64,000 bases of DNA from an uncultured Prevotellaceae bacterium (GCA_902780635.1 CACZGH010000005.1:1-64000); one strand, 5' to 3'; counted from the stretch's first letter, positions 52,290 to 63,063 are shown. Notes: generated by a model from the letters alone, not told the origin. Numbers and translations are program-made.

Positions 52290-53876
52290 TTACTCCTTAA
52301 ATTGGCCAGCGATATCAGCCATGGTGCGCTCGATGGCAGCAGTGACGCTGTCGTCGATTTTTCCACTTCCGAGGGTTTCGATCACTTCCGGGCAGCTGCT
52401 GCGTATTTTCTCGAGGAAAAGGTCCTGGCAGCGTCTCACCTCTGTGACGGGCACCTCGTGCATGAGTCCGCGTGTGCCACAATAGAGGATGGCGATCTGC
52501 TCACCCACCGGCATGGGGCTATATTGCGGTTGTATGAGGAGCTGGTTGTTCTTACGTCCGCGGTCGAGAGTCATTGCGGTGACGGCGTCCATGTCGCTGG
52601 AGAACTTGGAGAAAGCCTCCAGCTCACGGTACTGAGCCATATCGATCTTCAGTGTACCTGCCACTTTCTTCATACTCTTGATCTGTGCCGAACCACCCAC
52701 ACGGCTGACAGAGATACCTACGTTGATGGCAGGACGGAATCCCTGGTTGAAGAGGTCCGTCTCCAGGTAGATCTGTCCGTCGGTGATGGAGATCACGTTG
52801 GTGGGGATATAGGCGGAGACGTCACCTGCCTGTGTCTCGATGATAGGCAGTGCGGTGAGCGAGCCACCACCCTTGACATGCCCCTTCATACACTCTGGCA
52901 GGTCGTTCATCTGCTCAGCCACCTCCTGCTGGTCGTTGATACGCGCGGCGCGCTCCAACAGACGGCTGTGGAGGTAGAAGACATCGCCCGGATAAGCCTC
53001 ACGACCAGAAGGACGGCGCAAGATGAGCGACACCTCACGGTAGGCTACGGCCTGCTTGGAGAGGTCGTCATAGACGACGAGCGCCGACTCGCCCCTGTCT
53101 CTGAAATACTCGCCGATGGCAGCACCTGCGAAAGGAGCGTAATACTGCATGGCTGCGGGGTCGGCAGCTGTGGCCGATACGATGATAGTATAGGGCATGG
53201 CCCCATGCTCCTTGAGGTTTTGTACGAGTGCTGCCACGGTAGAGGCTTTCTGTCCGATGGCCACATAGATACAATAGACTGGTTTTCCAGCCTCATAGAA
53301 GCTCTTCTGATTGATAATAGTGTCGACGGCGATGGCGGTTTTTCCCGTCTGTCGGTCGCCGATGATGAGCTCACGCTGTCCACGTCCGATGGGAATCATC
53401 GAGTCGACGGCCTTGAGACCCGTCTGCAGCGGCTCTTTCACCGGCTGGCGGTAGATCACGCCCGGTGCTTTTCTGTCGAGCGGCATCTCAAAAGCATTGG
53501 AGAGGTCAATGTCGCCCTTACCGTCGATGGCCTGTCCGAGCGGGTTAATGACACGCCCGAGCATGTTGTCATTGACGCGGATAGAAGCGATACGTTTGGT
53601 ACGCTTGACGACCATGCCTTCCTTGATGCCCGATGTGGTGCCGAGCAGCACGCATCCCACGTTGTCCTCCTCGAGGTTCATGACGATGGCCATGGTGCCA
53701 TTCTCAAACTCGAGCAGCTCGTTGGCCTCAGCGTTTCTTAGTCCGTAGATACGTGCCACACCATCGCTGACCTGCAGTACGGTGCCCACCTCATCGAACT
53801 TCTCGCTGTTGCTGATGCCTCTTAGTTGTCTCATCAGCACCTCGGATACTTCGCTTGGTTTTATTTTCTCTGACAT
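52290..53876 (-). CDS. atpA: ATP synthase F1 subunit alpha
   Basis: A 528-residue non-catalytic nucleotide-binding subunit. The P-loop is [11 protein letters not shown] (about 174-184), with the conserved [17 protein letters not shown] region near 378-394. Length is normal. It sits between atpH and atpG with gaps of 28 and 6 bp. Confidence 0.97.
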   Translation of the reverse strand: MSEKIKPSEVSEVLMRQLRGISNSEKFDEVGTVLQVSDGVARIYGLRNAEANELLEFENGTMAIVMNLEEDNVGCVLLGTTSGIKEGMVVKRTKRIASIRVNDNMLGRVINPLGQAIDGKGDIDLSNAFEMPLDRKAPGVIYRQPVKEPLQTGLKAVDSMIPIGRGQRELIIGDRQTGKTAIAVDTIINQKSFYEAGKPVYCIYVAIGQKASTVAALVQNLKEHGAMPYTIIVSATAADPAAMQYYAPFAGAAIGEYFRDRGESALVVYDDLSKQAVAYREVSLILRRPSGREAYPGDVFYLHSRLLERAARINDQQEVAEQMNDLPECMKGHVKGGGSLTALPIIETQAGDVSAYIPTNVISITDGQIYLETDLFNQGFRPAINVGISVSRVGGSAQIKSMKKVAGTLKIDMAQYRELEAFSKFSSDMDAVTAMTLDRGRKNNQLLIQPQYSPMPVGEQIAILYCGTRGLMHEVPVTEVRRCQDLFLEKIRSSCPEVIETLGSGKIDDSVTAAIERTMADIAGQFKE

Positions 53877-53904
53877 TTAGAAATGTTTTTTCAAGATTTA
53901 TATG

Positions 53905-54441
53905 CTATTTCCTTAACTGTGTGAGGATTTGCCGCAACTGGTTCTGTATGCTGGCGTCCATCCTGTACGTGTCATATTCGAGGATGAAACCTCCGATGAT
54001 CTCGGGGTCGACCTCGGTCTGAAACTCCACAGTTCCCTGAGTTCTGCTCTCCACTCTCTGCCGCATTTTCCTCTCAATCTCAGGAGTGACGGCGACAGCG
54101 GTGATGAGTTTGCCGCGTGTGATGTTCTTCTGTTTCCTGTAAAGTGTGATATATGAAGCAGCCATCAACTGCAGGGCGCTCTCCCTGCCCTCGGCCATCA
54201 CCAGCGAAATGAACCGTCTGGTGAGTGAAGAGATGTCGCCTCCGCAGGCGGTGACGAGCAGGCTCTCTTTCTTGCCGTTGTCGAGCATAGGGTTGTCTAT
54301 CGTCTGTCTCAGTTCAGGCACCTGAAGATAGCACTTCGAGAGAGTCTGCATCTCCTGGTATACCTTGTCTTCGATTTTCTGTTCCAAGGCGCTTTTGAGA
54401 AGTGCCCTGGCATACCTTACCGATATTACACCTAACTCCAT
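53905..54441 (-). CDS. atpH: ATP synthase F1 subunit delta
   Basis: A 178-residue peripheral-stalk subunit linking F1 to the b subunits (OSCP family). An N-terminal helical bundle (VRYARALLKSALEQ) is followed by the C-terminal motif VDPEIIGGFILEYDTYRMDASIQNQL, typical of the family. The gaps to atpF and atpA are 5 and 28 bp. Confidence 0.95.
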   Translation of the reverse strand: MELGVISVRYARALLKSALEQKIEDKVYQEMQTLSKCYLQVPELRQTIDNPMLDNGKKESLLVTACGGDISSLTRRFISLVMAEGRESALQLMAASYITLYRKQKNITRGKLITAVAVTPEIERKMRQRVESRTQGTVEFQTEVDPEIIGGFILEYDTYRMDASIQNQLRQILTQLRK

Positions 54442-54446
54442 ATCAC

Positions 54447-54947
54447 TTACTTATTATTTACAGAAACCTCATCCAGCAGCCTGTCTATGAGATCCATCTG
54501 CGCTTTGTCGGTAGATAACTTTTCGCGGAGCACTTTCTCGGCTATCTGGACAGAGAGGACTGCCACTTGTGCGCGAATGTCACTGATGGCGTTCTGCCTT
54601 TCATTCTCGGCTTCCACCTTGGCCTCCCCGATGATTCGGGCGCCCTCTTTCTTTGCCTTGTCCTGTGCTTTTCCCACGATAGCGTCGCGAGTGTCGGCCG
54701 CATCTTTGAGTATGCGTGCCTGCTCACTGCGAGCCTCCTGCAGAATGGATTCACCTTCTTGCTGTATGTTGGCAAGCTTATCGTTGGCCTCCTGTGCTTT
54801 TCGCAGGCTGTCATCAATGAAAGCGTTGCGTTCCCTCACCATGTCAGTGATGGCGGGGAAGCCCCATTTCCATAGTATGAACAGCACGACGAAGAACGTG
54901 ATGGTCATCCAGAAAAGCAAGCCACTACTGGGAACTAATAAATCCAT
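54447..54947 (-). CDS. atpF: ATP synthase Fo subunit b
   Basis: A 166-residue peripheral-stalk subunit. One N-terminal membrane helix (about 8-27) precedes a long charged coiled coil. Two copies form the stator. Length and layout are normal. It follows atpE by 40 bp. Confidence 0.95.
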   Translation of the reverse strand: MDLLVPSSGLLFWMTITFFVVLFILWKWGFPAITDMVRERNAFIDDSLRKAQEANDKLANIQQEGESILQEARSEQARILKDAADTRDAIVGKAQDKAKKEGARIIGEAKVEAENERQNAISDIRAQVAVLSVQIAEKVLREKLSTDKAQMDLIDRLLDEVSVNNK

Positions 54948-54987
54948 ACGCTTGAATATACTTTAATCAATTCAATCTGCTGACGAA

Positions 54988-55227
54988 TTATCCTACGCAG
55001 AGGAATGCGATCACGGCTGCGAACAGTGCGACACCCTCAATCAGGGCCGCTGCAACGATCATGTTGGTGAACAATTTGTTCATTACTTCTGGCTGGCGAG
55101 CCATAGCGTCCATGGCCTGTCCACCGATTTTACCGATACCGATACCTGCGCCAATTGCTGCAAGACCTGCACCTATTGCTGCACCTAACTTGGCAATGCC
55201 TTCAATTGCTAATAATAATGAAATCAT
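54988..55227 (-). CDS. atpE: ATP synthase Fo subunit c
   Basis: A 79-residue hairpin of two membrane helices with the RQPE loop. The ion-binding carboxylate is the Glu in ALIEGVALF. The position that is Gln in Na+-type rings is Ile here (GIGIGK), and the residues after the Glu are G-V-A-L-F instead of S/T-T-x-x-Y, so I predict proton coupling. The 120-bp gap to atpB has no gene. Confidence 0.95.
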   Translation of the reverse strand: MISLLLAIEGIAKLGAAIGAGLAAIGAGIGIGKIGGQAMDAMARQPEVMNKLFTNMIVAAALIEGVALFAAVIAFLCVG

Positions 55228-55347
55228 AGTTTTGAATTTTTAAATTGTTAATTATTGAGTTTTTTTTGATTTTTTTTGGAGAGGATGTCGTTATTACGTG
55301 ATGACGAGATGACGACTATCCATTTTTCTTTTTTAATCTTTCATCTT

Positions 55348-56418
55348 TCATTTTTCATGTTCTGGCTCTACGCGTGCGAGACCAATGAAGATGGAGCTCA
55401 GCATGGTGAAGACCATGGCCTGGATGAAGCAGACAAGCACCTCGAGGGTGGACATAAAGACACTCATGATGACACTCACGGTGCTCATGCCAAAGAACAC
55501 CCCTGCCGACTTGCTTGCGACCAGGAAGATGATGCATACCAACGAGATGGCAATGGCATGGCCAGCCATGATGTTGGCGAAGAGTCGGATCATCAGTGCG
55601 AAAGGTTTGGTGAAGATGCCCACGAACTCGATGGCAGGTATGAGTGGGAACACCTTGAGTGCCTTAGGCACATCAGGCCAGAAGATATCCTTCCAATAGT
55701 GCTTGTTGCCGCTAACCTGCACGATGATGAAAGTACATAGTGCGAGGAAGAAGGTGATGGCGATGTTGCCCGTCACGTTTCCTCCTCCCGGTGGGAACGG
55801 TATCAAGCCCATGAGGTTGCATGTGAAGATGAAGAAGAAGCATGTGAGCAGGTATGGACAGTATTTCTCATATCCCTTTCCTACTCCAGGCTTAATGATC
55901 TCATTGACCACATACATGACCAGCATCTCGATAAACCCTGTGAATCCTCCCGGAGGTGTGTCGCTCGCCTTGTGACGGCGGTACCACCTTGCTGGGATGA
56001 GGATGCATAGGAGCAGCACGATGGCGTTGATGAACAACGAGGCGACGGTCTTGGTGATGGAGATGTCGAAGGGACGTTTCTCCTCCCCTGTGCCGGCGAG
56101 TTCCACAATCTTGCCCTCATTGTCGCCCTGTGTGGCGATGGCGAGGTTGTGTGGTCCCCTCCTATAGCCTTGTGCGTCGGGTTCCTCGCTGAATGCCGAG
56201 CTGCAGAACGTATGCCATCCTGTGGAGGAGTGTACGATGACGGGGAGGTGTATGATCAGCGGTTTCCCTCCGATATCGGTCACATGCCACTCGTATGCGT
56301 CCTTGATATGCTCCAGCACGACATGCGAGATGTTGAGTTCCCCTTTCTCCTCAGCCATCGTCGGCGCGGCCACCCACAGGAGCATCGCGATGCCAAGCAA
56401 AAGTTTGATATATTTCAT
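55348..56418 (-). CDS. atpB: ATP synthase Fo subunit a
   Basis: A 356-residue subunit that holds the proton half-channels. The essential Arg is in MIRLFANIMAGHAIA (near 281). Compared with E. coli (271 residues), it has an N-terminal extension of about 100 residues beginning with a signal-like leader (WVAAPTMAEE) and a periplasmic region, as in other Bacteroidota. Confidence 0.95.
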   Translation of the reverse strand: MKYIKLLLGIAMLLWVAAPTMAEEKGELNISHVVLEHIKDAYEWHVTDIGGKPLIIHLPVIVHSSTGWHTFCSSAFSEEPDAQGYRRGPHNLAIATQGDNEGKIVELAGTGEEKRPFDISITKTVASLFINAIVLLLCILIPARWYRRHKASDTPPGGFTGFIEMLVMYVVNEIIKPGVGKGYEKYCPYLLTCFFFIFTCNLMGLIPFPPGGGNVTGNIAITFFLALCTFIIVQVSGNKHYWKDIFWPDVPKALKVFPLIPAIEFVGIFTKPFALMIRLFANIMAGHAIAISLVCIIFLVASKSAGVFFGMSTVSVIMSVFMSTLEVLVCFIQAMVFTMLSSIFIGLARVEPEHEK

Positions 56419-56424
56419 TTCATT

Positions 56425-56697
56425 CTAATGTTTTAAGATCAGTGTCACGGCCATCATCGTGAAATACAACACGAGGACAAGAGCCGCGAAGTGTATAGTA
56501 TCCTCTCTGTCGGCAGAGAAAAAAGTGTAGAGGCCCACCAGTGTGACTGCGAAGAGAAACCTGACGGCGACCATGATGAAGAAAAACTGCACCAGCCGGT
56601 CGGGTGCGTGTGCCTTCACATAGTCATAGCCTTTGAGATAGACCATAGTGAGAAGGGTGAAGAGCGCCACGGCGATGAAAACAGCCATGATACTCAT
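56425..56697 (-). CDS. Small membrane protein in the ATP synthase operon
   Basis: A 90-residue protein with about three hydrophobic helices, between atpC and atpB with gaps of 19 and 6 bp. Its place is that of AtpI or AtpZ (assembly or Mg2+ uptake helpers) in other operons, but no clear AtpI signature is visible. It is a conserved neighbour in Bacteroidota as I recall. Function unknown; a role in c-ring assembly is a reasonable guess. Confidence 0.6.
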   Translation of the reverse strand: MSIMAVFIAVALFTLLTMVYLKGYDYVKAHAPDRLVQFFFIMVAVRFLFAVTLVGLYTFFSADREDTIHFAALVLVLYFTMMAVTLILKH

Positions 56698-56716
56698 ACG
56701 CCTGTGCCCCTCCTGC

Positions 56717-56959
56717 TCAGATCACCTCTACGCATAGGCTTACCTTGTTTTTCTGCACCTCCACGAAGCCCCCATGAACGTCCAGTTCATGTTCGCCTTC
56801 GGCATTGACGTAAACCACCTTGCCGTTTTGGAGTGCGGAGATGATGGGTGCATGGTTTTGCAGGATCTCGAAATTTCCAAGTATTCCCGGCACATTGACC
56901 CGCTCTATCTCGCCGTCGTAAACCACTTTCTCTGGAGAAACGATTCTTAACTTTAACAT
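56717..56959 (-). CDS. atpC: ATP synthase F1 subunit epsilon, short form
   Basis: An 80-residue rotor subunit holding only the N-terminal beta-barrel domain (MLKLRIVSPEKVVYDGEIERVNVPG...). The C-terminal helical hairpin that inhibits ATP hydrolysis in E. coli (139 residues) is absent. It lies 15 bp after atpD and ends normally, so it is not a frameshift product. Inhibition of reverse rotation, if any, must use another means. Confidence 0.95.
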   Translation of the reverse strand: MLKLRIVSPEKVVYDGEIERVNVPGILGNFEILQNHAPIISALQNGKVVYVNAEGEHELDVHGGFVEVQKNKVSLCVEVI

Positions 56960-56974
56960 AACTCTACCGTTGAA

Positions 56975-58507
<1,533 letters not shown>

Positions 58508-58546
58508 TTATTTTTGATTTATTTGAGATATTTTTCAAAGTGTAGG

Positions 58547-58578
58547 CAAAAATACGATATTTTTCGCAGGGGTGCAAA
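58547..58578 (-). promoter_or_regulatory. Promoter of the ATP synthase operon
   Basis: On the minus strand, TATTTTTG (58554 to 58547) and TTTG (58578 to 58575) with a 20-bp spacer. The leader to the atpD ATG is about 40 nt. Confidence 0.65.
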
Positions 58579-58619
58579 CAATATCGACACTTTTTATGAA
58601 ATCCCCTGTTTTACGTGTT

Positions 58620-59597
58620 TTAGATACTGAGTTCGTCAAGCACCTTGATCAGTTTTCTGTCAAACGGCTTGTCGCTTCTGATGGCTTCCACCAGTGGCAC
58701 ATAGACGATTTCGTTGTTACGCACACCCACCATCACGTTGCGCTGCCCCTGGAGGATGGCCTCGATGGCCCCCACACCAGTGCGGCTGGCCAGGATGCGG
58801 TCGTGAGCTGTGGGGCGTCCACCACGCTGCAAGTGGCCTAGGATGGAAACACGCACGTCGAAGGAGGGGAACTCCTTCTTGACACGGTCGGCATAATAGA
58901 GCGCACCGCATTTAGGACTTTCCGACACGATGACGATACAGCTTTTCTTCGACTTACGGATGCCTCGCTCCATGAAGCGTGCCAACTGGTCGACGTTGGT
59001 AGAGTCCTCGGGGATGATGGCTGCTTCGGCGCCGCTAGCGATGGCGCTGTTTTGTGCCAGGAAACCTGCGTCACGTCCCATCACCTCGATGAAGAAGATG
59101 CGCTCATGACTTTGTGCGGTGTCGCGTATGCGGTCAACGCAGTCCATGATGGTATTCATGGTGGTGTCATATCCGATGGTGGAGTCGGTGCCATAGAGGT
59201 CGTTGTCGATGGTGCCTGGCAGACCGATACAGCACACGTCATACTCCATGGCGAAATGCATGGCTCCTGTGAGAGAACCATTTCCTCCGATAACGATGAG
59301 TGCGTCGATCTTGCGTTTTTGCATCGTCTCATAGGCTTTCTGCTTTCCCTCCGGTGTCATGAACTCCTTGCTTCGTGCTGTCTTGAGGATGGTACCTCCC
59401 GACATAATAATGCCGCTCACGTTCTCGGTAGAGAACTCTTCTATCTCGTCATTAATCAGTCCGTCGTATCCACGATAGATACCCATGATCTTAAATCCAT
59501 TGCAGATGCCAGCGCGTGTCACCGCGCGGATCGCTGCGTTCATGCCTGGCGCGTCTCCGCCAGAGGTCATGACTCCTATTGTTTTGATTCGTGCCAT
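58620..59597 (-). CDS. pfkA: 6-phosphofructokinase
   Basis: A 325-residue group I phosphofructokinase that makes fructose-1,6-bisphosphate. [10 protein letters not shown] (11-20) is the ATP loop and TIDND (129-133) the catalytic Asp site. At 104-108 the motif reads GGNGS where most ATP-dependent enzymes have GGDGS; N106 replaces the Mg2+-contacting Asp. The Gly after it argues for an ATP- rather than PPi-dependent enzyme (those have GGDD). No standard promoter box lies upstream; a 9-bp tandem array does. Confidence 0.93.
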   Translation of the reverse strand: MARIKTIGVMTSGGDAPGMNAAIRAVTRAGICNGFKIMGIYRGYDGLINDEIEEFSTENVSGIIMSGGTILKTARSKEFMTPEGKQKAYETMQKRKIDALIVIGGNGSLTGAMHFAMEYDVCCIGLPGTIDNDLYGTDSTIGYDTTMNTIMDCVDRIRDTAQSHERIFFIEVMGRDAGFLAQNSAIASGAEAAIIPEDSTNVDQLARFMERGIRKSKKSCIVIVSESPKCGALYYADRVKKEFPSFDVRVSILGHLQRGGRPTAHDRILASRTGVGAIEAILQGQRNVMVGVRNNEIVYVPLVEAIRSDKPFDRKLIKVLDELSI

Positions 59598-59646
59598 ATT
59601 TTTAAGGTTTTTGAGGTTTTTTCTGGGGTTTCTGGGGGGTAGATGG

Positions 59647-59763
59647 GCTAGATGCTCTAGATGGTCTAGATTTTCTAGATGGTCTAGATTTTCTAGATGG
59701 TCTAGATACTCTAGATTTTCTAGATGGTCTAGATACTCTAGATTTTCTAGATGGTCTAGATTT
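59647..59763. repeat. 9-bp tandem array, 13 units of TCTAGATNN
   Basis: Thirteen consecutive 9-bp units. Twelve start with TCTAGAT and vary only in the last two bases (GG, TT or AC), arranged GG, TT, GG, TT, GG, AC, TT, GG, AC, TT, GG, TT; the first unit is degenerate (GCTAGATGC). Each contains the palindrome TCTAGA. It lies between the nhaD stop codon and the pfkA start, 50 bp from the latter. The higher-order order of the units suggests slippage and duplication of 18- and 27-bp blocks. Confidence 0.92.
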
Positions 59764-59784
59764 TCCAGGGGCCGTCTTTAATCT

Positions 59785-61173
59785 CTAGACGAGATAGATG
59801 AGGGCCATAACAGCGAGACCAAGAGAGGCACCGAGGAGGGCCTTGAGGCCTACGTTACGGAAGAACCATCCCACATGGATGTGCTCCATCTTGATCAGTG
59901 CAAGCCCGCTGAGGGAACCTGCGGCAAGGATATTGCCAGCCACTGCCGCGCAGTAGGCGATGATTTTCCAATAATAGCCATTTTGTGCGAAGTGCGCCAC
60001 GTAAGAGTTGGCTTCCGGGTTGTCCACCACGCTGTAGAGCGAGAAGAAACTCAGAGAGGTTGCGAAGTTGTCGAGCACCGTGCTGACCACTCCCGCGATG
60101 ACACCCATAATCCATACGTTGTGCAGGTGGGTGTCACACACCCGTGCGAGCCATCTGACAGCTCCTGTCTCCTCCACCACGCCGACGGCGAGCATCATAC
60201 CCATGACGAAAAGCATCATCTGCAGCACGCCATACTGCAGTTGGCGTGGCATGCGCCGCTCTGTCATCTTGTCCACATCAAGCAGACGGTGGTTGAAGAT
60301 CTCATTGACAATCCATAGTACGGAGAGGACACACAGGGCACCCAAGAACGGCGAAAGTTTGGTGATATTGTGGAAAGTGGGTATAAACCACAGTCCGCCG
60401 ATGCCCACGAAAAGCATCAGCAGGCGTTGCCACACATTGAGGTTGGTGTCATCGCCACGGTAAGGCATGGGTCTCCACTCTATCTCCACCCTGTCGGGGA
60501 GCATACGGCCCAGCAGATAGACAGGGACGACCCAAGCCAAGAGGCAGGGGAGCAAGAGCGACATGGAGTAATTGGTGGCGGTGACGGCGCCTATGTTCCA
60601 GAGGAGCAACCCTGCGGGGTCACCGATGACGGTGAGAGCCCCTCCCACATTGGCCGAGATGACCACTGCGCTGCCATAGATCATGCGCTGGCGCCTCTGT
60701 GACACGAGGTTGTGCATGATGACGAGCATGAGCGAAGTGGTGGTGAGGTTGTCGAGGTTGGCAGAGATGATCAATGTGAAGACGGCGAGCATCCACAGCA
60801 GTTTGTGACTCTTCCTGGTGCGCACCCATGGTGTGAGGAAGTCGAAACAACCATTGTTGTGCAGAATCTCGGTGATGGTCATCGTGGCTAAGAGGAAGAG
60901 CACGATCTCTGCCGCCTTTCCCACATATCTGAGGAAGATATTCTGTGCGATATAATATTTCACGGCGGTGCTGGTGGCCACGGCACCGTTGAGGAAGTCG
61001 ACATAGTCGCCCTGATGCTCACGCATCACGAAGTCGGAGCCATAACAGATATAAAGCACCCATCCCACCGCACATGCGAAGATCGCCACGGCTGCCTTGT
61101 TGACATTGGTCAGCCATTCTGTGGCGATGAGCAGATAGCACACGATGAGGATAGCGATGATGATTAAGGTCAT
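59785..61173 (-). CDS. nhaD: NhaD-type Na+/H+ antiporter
   Basis: A 462-residue inner-membrane protein with about 12-13 helices. The conserved ISANLDNLTTTSLMLVI and ISANVGGALTVIGDPAGLLLW segments, and a second STVLDNFATSLSFF near 365-378, are the paired ion-binding repeats of the NhaD/IT superfamily. It exports Na+ in exchange for protons. It has a promoter with both consensus boxes inside an inverted repeat. Its transcript may run on through the 9-bp array into pfkA. Confidence 0.92.
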   Translation of the reverse strand: MTLIIIAILIVCYLLIATEWLTNVNKAAVAIFACAVGWVLYICYGSDFVMREHQGDYVDFLNGAVATSTAVKYYIAQNIFLRYVGKAAEIVLFLLATMTITEILHNNGCFDFLTPWVRTRKSHKLLWMLAVFTLIISANLDNLTTTSLMLVIMHNLVSQRRQRMIYGSAVVISANVGGALTVIGDPAGLLLWNIGAVTATNYSMSLLLPCLLAWVVPVYLLGRMLPDRVEIEWRPMPYRGDDTNLNVWQRLLMLFVGIGGLWFIPTFHNITKLSPFLGALCVLSVLWIVNEIFNHRLLDVDKMTERRMPRQLQYGVLQMMLFVMGMMLAVGVVEETGAVRWLARVCDTHLHNVWIMGVIAGVVSTVLDNFATSLSFFSLYSVVDNPEANSYVAHFAQNGYYWKIIAYCAAVAGNILAAGSLSGLALIKMEHIHVGWFFRNVGLKALLGASLGLAVMALIYLV

Positions 61174-61215
61174 GTTTTCGGCTTTTCAGTCATTGGTTAG
61201 AAAGGCGTAACGAAA

Positions 61216-61262
61216 TACGTCTCGCATATCATTGCAAAGATAAGCAAGATTTGCGAGACGTA
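61216..61262. promoter_or_regulatory. Candidate operator: 11-bp inverted repeat around the nhaD promoter
   Basis: TACGTCTCGCA (61216-61226) and its exact complement TGCGAGACGTA (61252-61262) enclose the -7 box (61235-61242); the second arm touches the -33 box. A dimeric repressor binding both arms, or a cruciform, could control nhaD. No regulator gene is adjacent. Confidence 0.5.
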
Positions 61263-61266
61263 CAAA
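61235..61266 (-). promoter_or_regulatory. nhaD promoter
   Basis: On the minus strand, TATCTTTG (61242 to 61235) and TTTG (61266 to 61263) with a 20-bp spacer, about 60 bp upstream of the ATG at 61173. Confidence 0.65.
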
Positions 61267-61305
61267 TTTTAAGTAAAGTTTTTTTAGTGTTGAGCCCTTG
61301 TCATC

Positions 61306-62937
61306 CTATGGTTGGGCGAATTTGTCACCCGTCTGTTGAATGAGGGCACGACGGAACTTTTCAGGATAGCCTGGACGCTTTGGCCGGGTGCCCAGTCCAT
61401 TCTCATCCCGTGTGAACTGTCCATCTTTCTCCGGGTGGATGATCATATCGTTGTATTTCACGATGAGGTAGGTGGCCAGTTGTCTCCAGCGCGTCAGCAT
61501 CTGCTGTGCCTTGTCAACGCTATAGTTGTTGAGAAACTCTGCAGCCTTCTGCGGACTCTCTGCATCCAGTTGCAAGGCACGCTCCTCAACGGCTTTCTGT
61601 GCGCTGAAATATGATTTCTCCAGCGAGTCGCGCACCTCTTGCAATGAGGGGAACAAGAGCGAGTAGCGCGGATAGACCATGTTGCTCACCCAGTTGCACA
61701 CCCAGAACGCATTACGATCGGAGAAGGTGATCTCGTCGGCGCCCGGTGTGTTGAAGCACTCCGGCCTCACCGTCATACTGCAATAGACGGGTGTATAGGC
61801 CACCATATTGCCGTCGTCATTGCCCCACCACATCAGTCCGCCAATCTCCCGTGGCAGCCATGAACGCATCTGACTGACATAAGAGAATCCTGTCTGCTGG
61901 GTGGATGTGGGGCGCTCGTTGAAATATTTCTTGCCATCGAGTTCGAAGGTCAATGGAGTGGGACGATAAGGCATCTCCCAGATACCACCGCCGATGTCGC
62001 TGTCGAGCGCGAATGGGGTGCCCTCATAATGGTCGCGCATACATGCCATCACCTCCTGCACACTCACCTTGTGGTTGGGCACAATCCAGAGCGGCATTGG
62101 CTCTGCATTCTCCTCAAATCCCATGGCATAAGGTAGATAGCGGTTCATCTCGCTGCTGAAATGATTGAAGAAACTCCACACACGAGCCTCACAGAAGCGA
62201 CGTCCGGAGAAGTCGGGCTTGGCATAAGTCTCATTCCAGTTGAAGTCGGCGTCTTTGCCAGTATACCATCCCATCTTGCGTGCAAACGACACTACGTCTT
62301 TGGCGTAGAGCACATTTTTCTTGTCTTTCATGTTAAAGGTGGTGATGCGGCTCTGGTTGGCATGGGCACAGATGGCATTGTCGGGAATGCGGATAGCCAC
62401 CCACACAGCGCCTTTGCTGCCTGGTCCCTTGCCCATCATCTCCATGATCCATGCCTCGTTGGGGTCGCAGATGGTGAATGTCTCGCCCTCGGAGTTATAG
62501 CCGTAGGTGTTGACGAGTGTGGTCATCACGTTGATGGCCTCTCGGGCGGTCTTGGAGCGCTGCAGCGCGATGTAGATAAGCGATCCATAGTCGAGGATGC
62601 CTGTGGTGTCGACCATCTCTTCGCGTCCGCCGTAAGTGGTCTCACCGATGGTGACCTGGTATTCATTGATATTGCCTATGACATTGTAAGTCTCAGGGGC
62701 TTCTGGTATCTCACCGTGATACTTATTGGAGTCCCAGTCAACCACGCGTCGCATCTCCCCTGGTGCGTGTTTGGCTGCGGGGTAATGGCAGAGATTCTGA
62801 AACATGCCGTAGTCGTCGGCGTTGTAGGTACAGATGACGGAGCCATCGGTGCTGGCGTCTTTTCCAACGATAAAGTTGGTGCATGCCATGGCATATACAG
62901 ACACGAGCAGCAGTGAGGTAGTGATGATTTTTCGCAT
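61306..62937 (-). CDS. C69-family dipeptidase
   Basis: A 543-residue secreted peptidase of family C69 (PepD-like, Ntn-hydrolase fold). The leader MRKIITTSLLLVSVYAMA is followed by CTNF; Cys19 becomes the N-terminal nucleophile after cleavage. MEMMGKGPGSKGAVWVAIRIPD and WGNDDGNMVAYTPVY are typical internal segments. It probably hydrolyses dipeptides in the periplasm. A perfect 8-bp inverted repeat lies in its leader. The 132-bp gap to nhaD shows no terminator. Confidence 0.9.
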   Translation of the reverse strand: MRKIITTSLLLVSVYAMACTNFIVGKDASTDGSVICTYNADDYGMFQNLCHYPAAKHAPGEMRRVVDWDSNKYHGEIPEAPETYNVIGNINEYQVTIGETTYGGREEMVDTTGILDYGSLIYIALQRSKTAREAINVMTTLVNTYGYNSEGETFTICDPNEAWIMEMMGKGPGSKGAVWVAIRIPDNAICAHANQSRITTFNMKDKKNVLYAKDVVSFARKMGWYTGKDADFNWNETYAKPDFSGRRFCEARVWSFFNHFSSEMNRYLPYAMGFEENAEPMPLWIVPNHKVSVQEVMACMRDHYEGTPFALDSDIGGGIWEMPYRPTPLTFELDGKKYFNERPTSTQQTGFSYVSQMRSWLPREIGGLMWWGNDDGNMVAYTPVYCSMTVRPECFNTPGADEITFSDRNAFWVCNWVSNMVYPRYSLLFPSLQEVRDSLEKSYFSAQKAVEERALQLDAESPQKAAEFLNNYSVDKAQQMLTRWRQLATYLIVKYNDMIIHPEKDGQFTRDENGLGTRPKRPGYPEKFRRALIQQTGDKFAQP

Positions 62938-62965
62938 GATATTTTGAGGGTTTTTATGGGTTGAG

Positions 62966-62984
62966 GTTGCGATGATATCGCAAC
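62966..62984. promoter_or_regulatory. 8-bp inverted repeat before the C69 gene
   Basis: GTTGCGAT / ATCGCAAC with a 3-bp spacer, 28 bp upstream of the ATG. Too compact for a good RNA hairpin; it suits a dimeric repressor. No -7 box was found nearby. Confidence 0.4.
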
Positions 62985-63063
62985 ATACAAGACATTATTT
63001 CATCTTTTTCTTTTTACACCTTTCATCCATTTTTCATCTTTCATTTTTCATCTTTCATCTTCT

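Noticed and set aside
52302-53741. 479-codon plus-strand frame opposite atpA
   Set aside because: Shadow of the conserved atpA reading frame; no domain features.
54988-55227. Na+-driven ATP synthase
   Set aside because: The c-subunit lacks the Gln of helix 1 and the S/T...Y pattern after the helix-2 Glu that mark Na+-binding rings.
59647-59763. CRISPR array
   Set aside because: Units are 9 bp, contiguous and without spacers; no cas genes are nearby.
59485-59781. Ser-Arg-Trp repeat protein encoded by the 9-bp array
   Set aside because: The frame only reflects the tandem repeat, overlaps pfkA on the opposite strand and has no proper start context.
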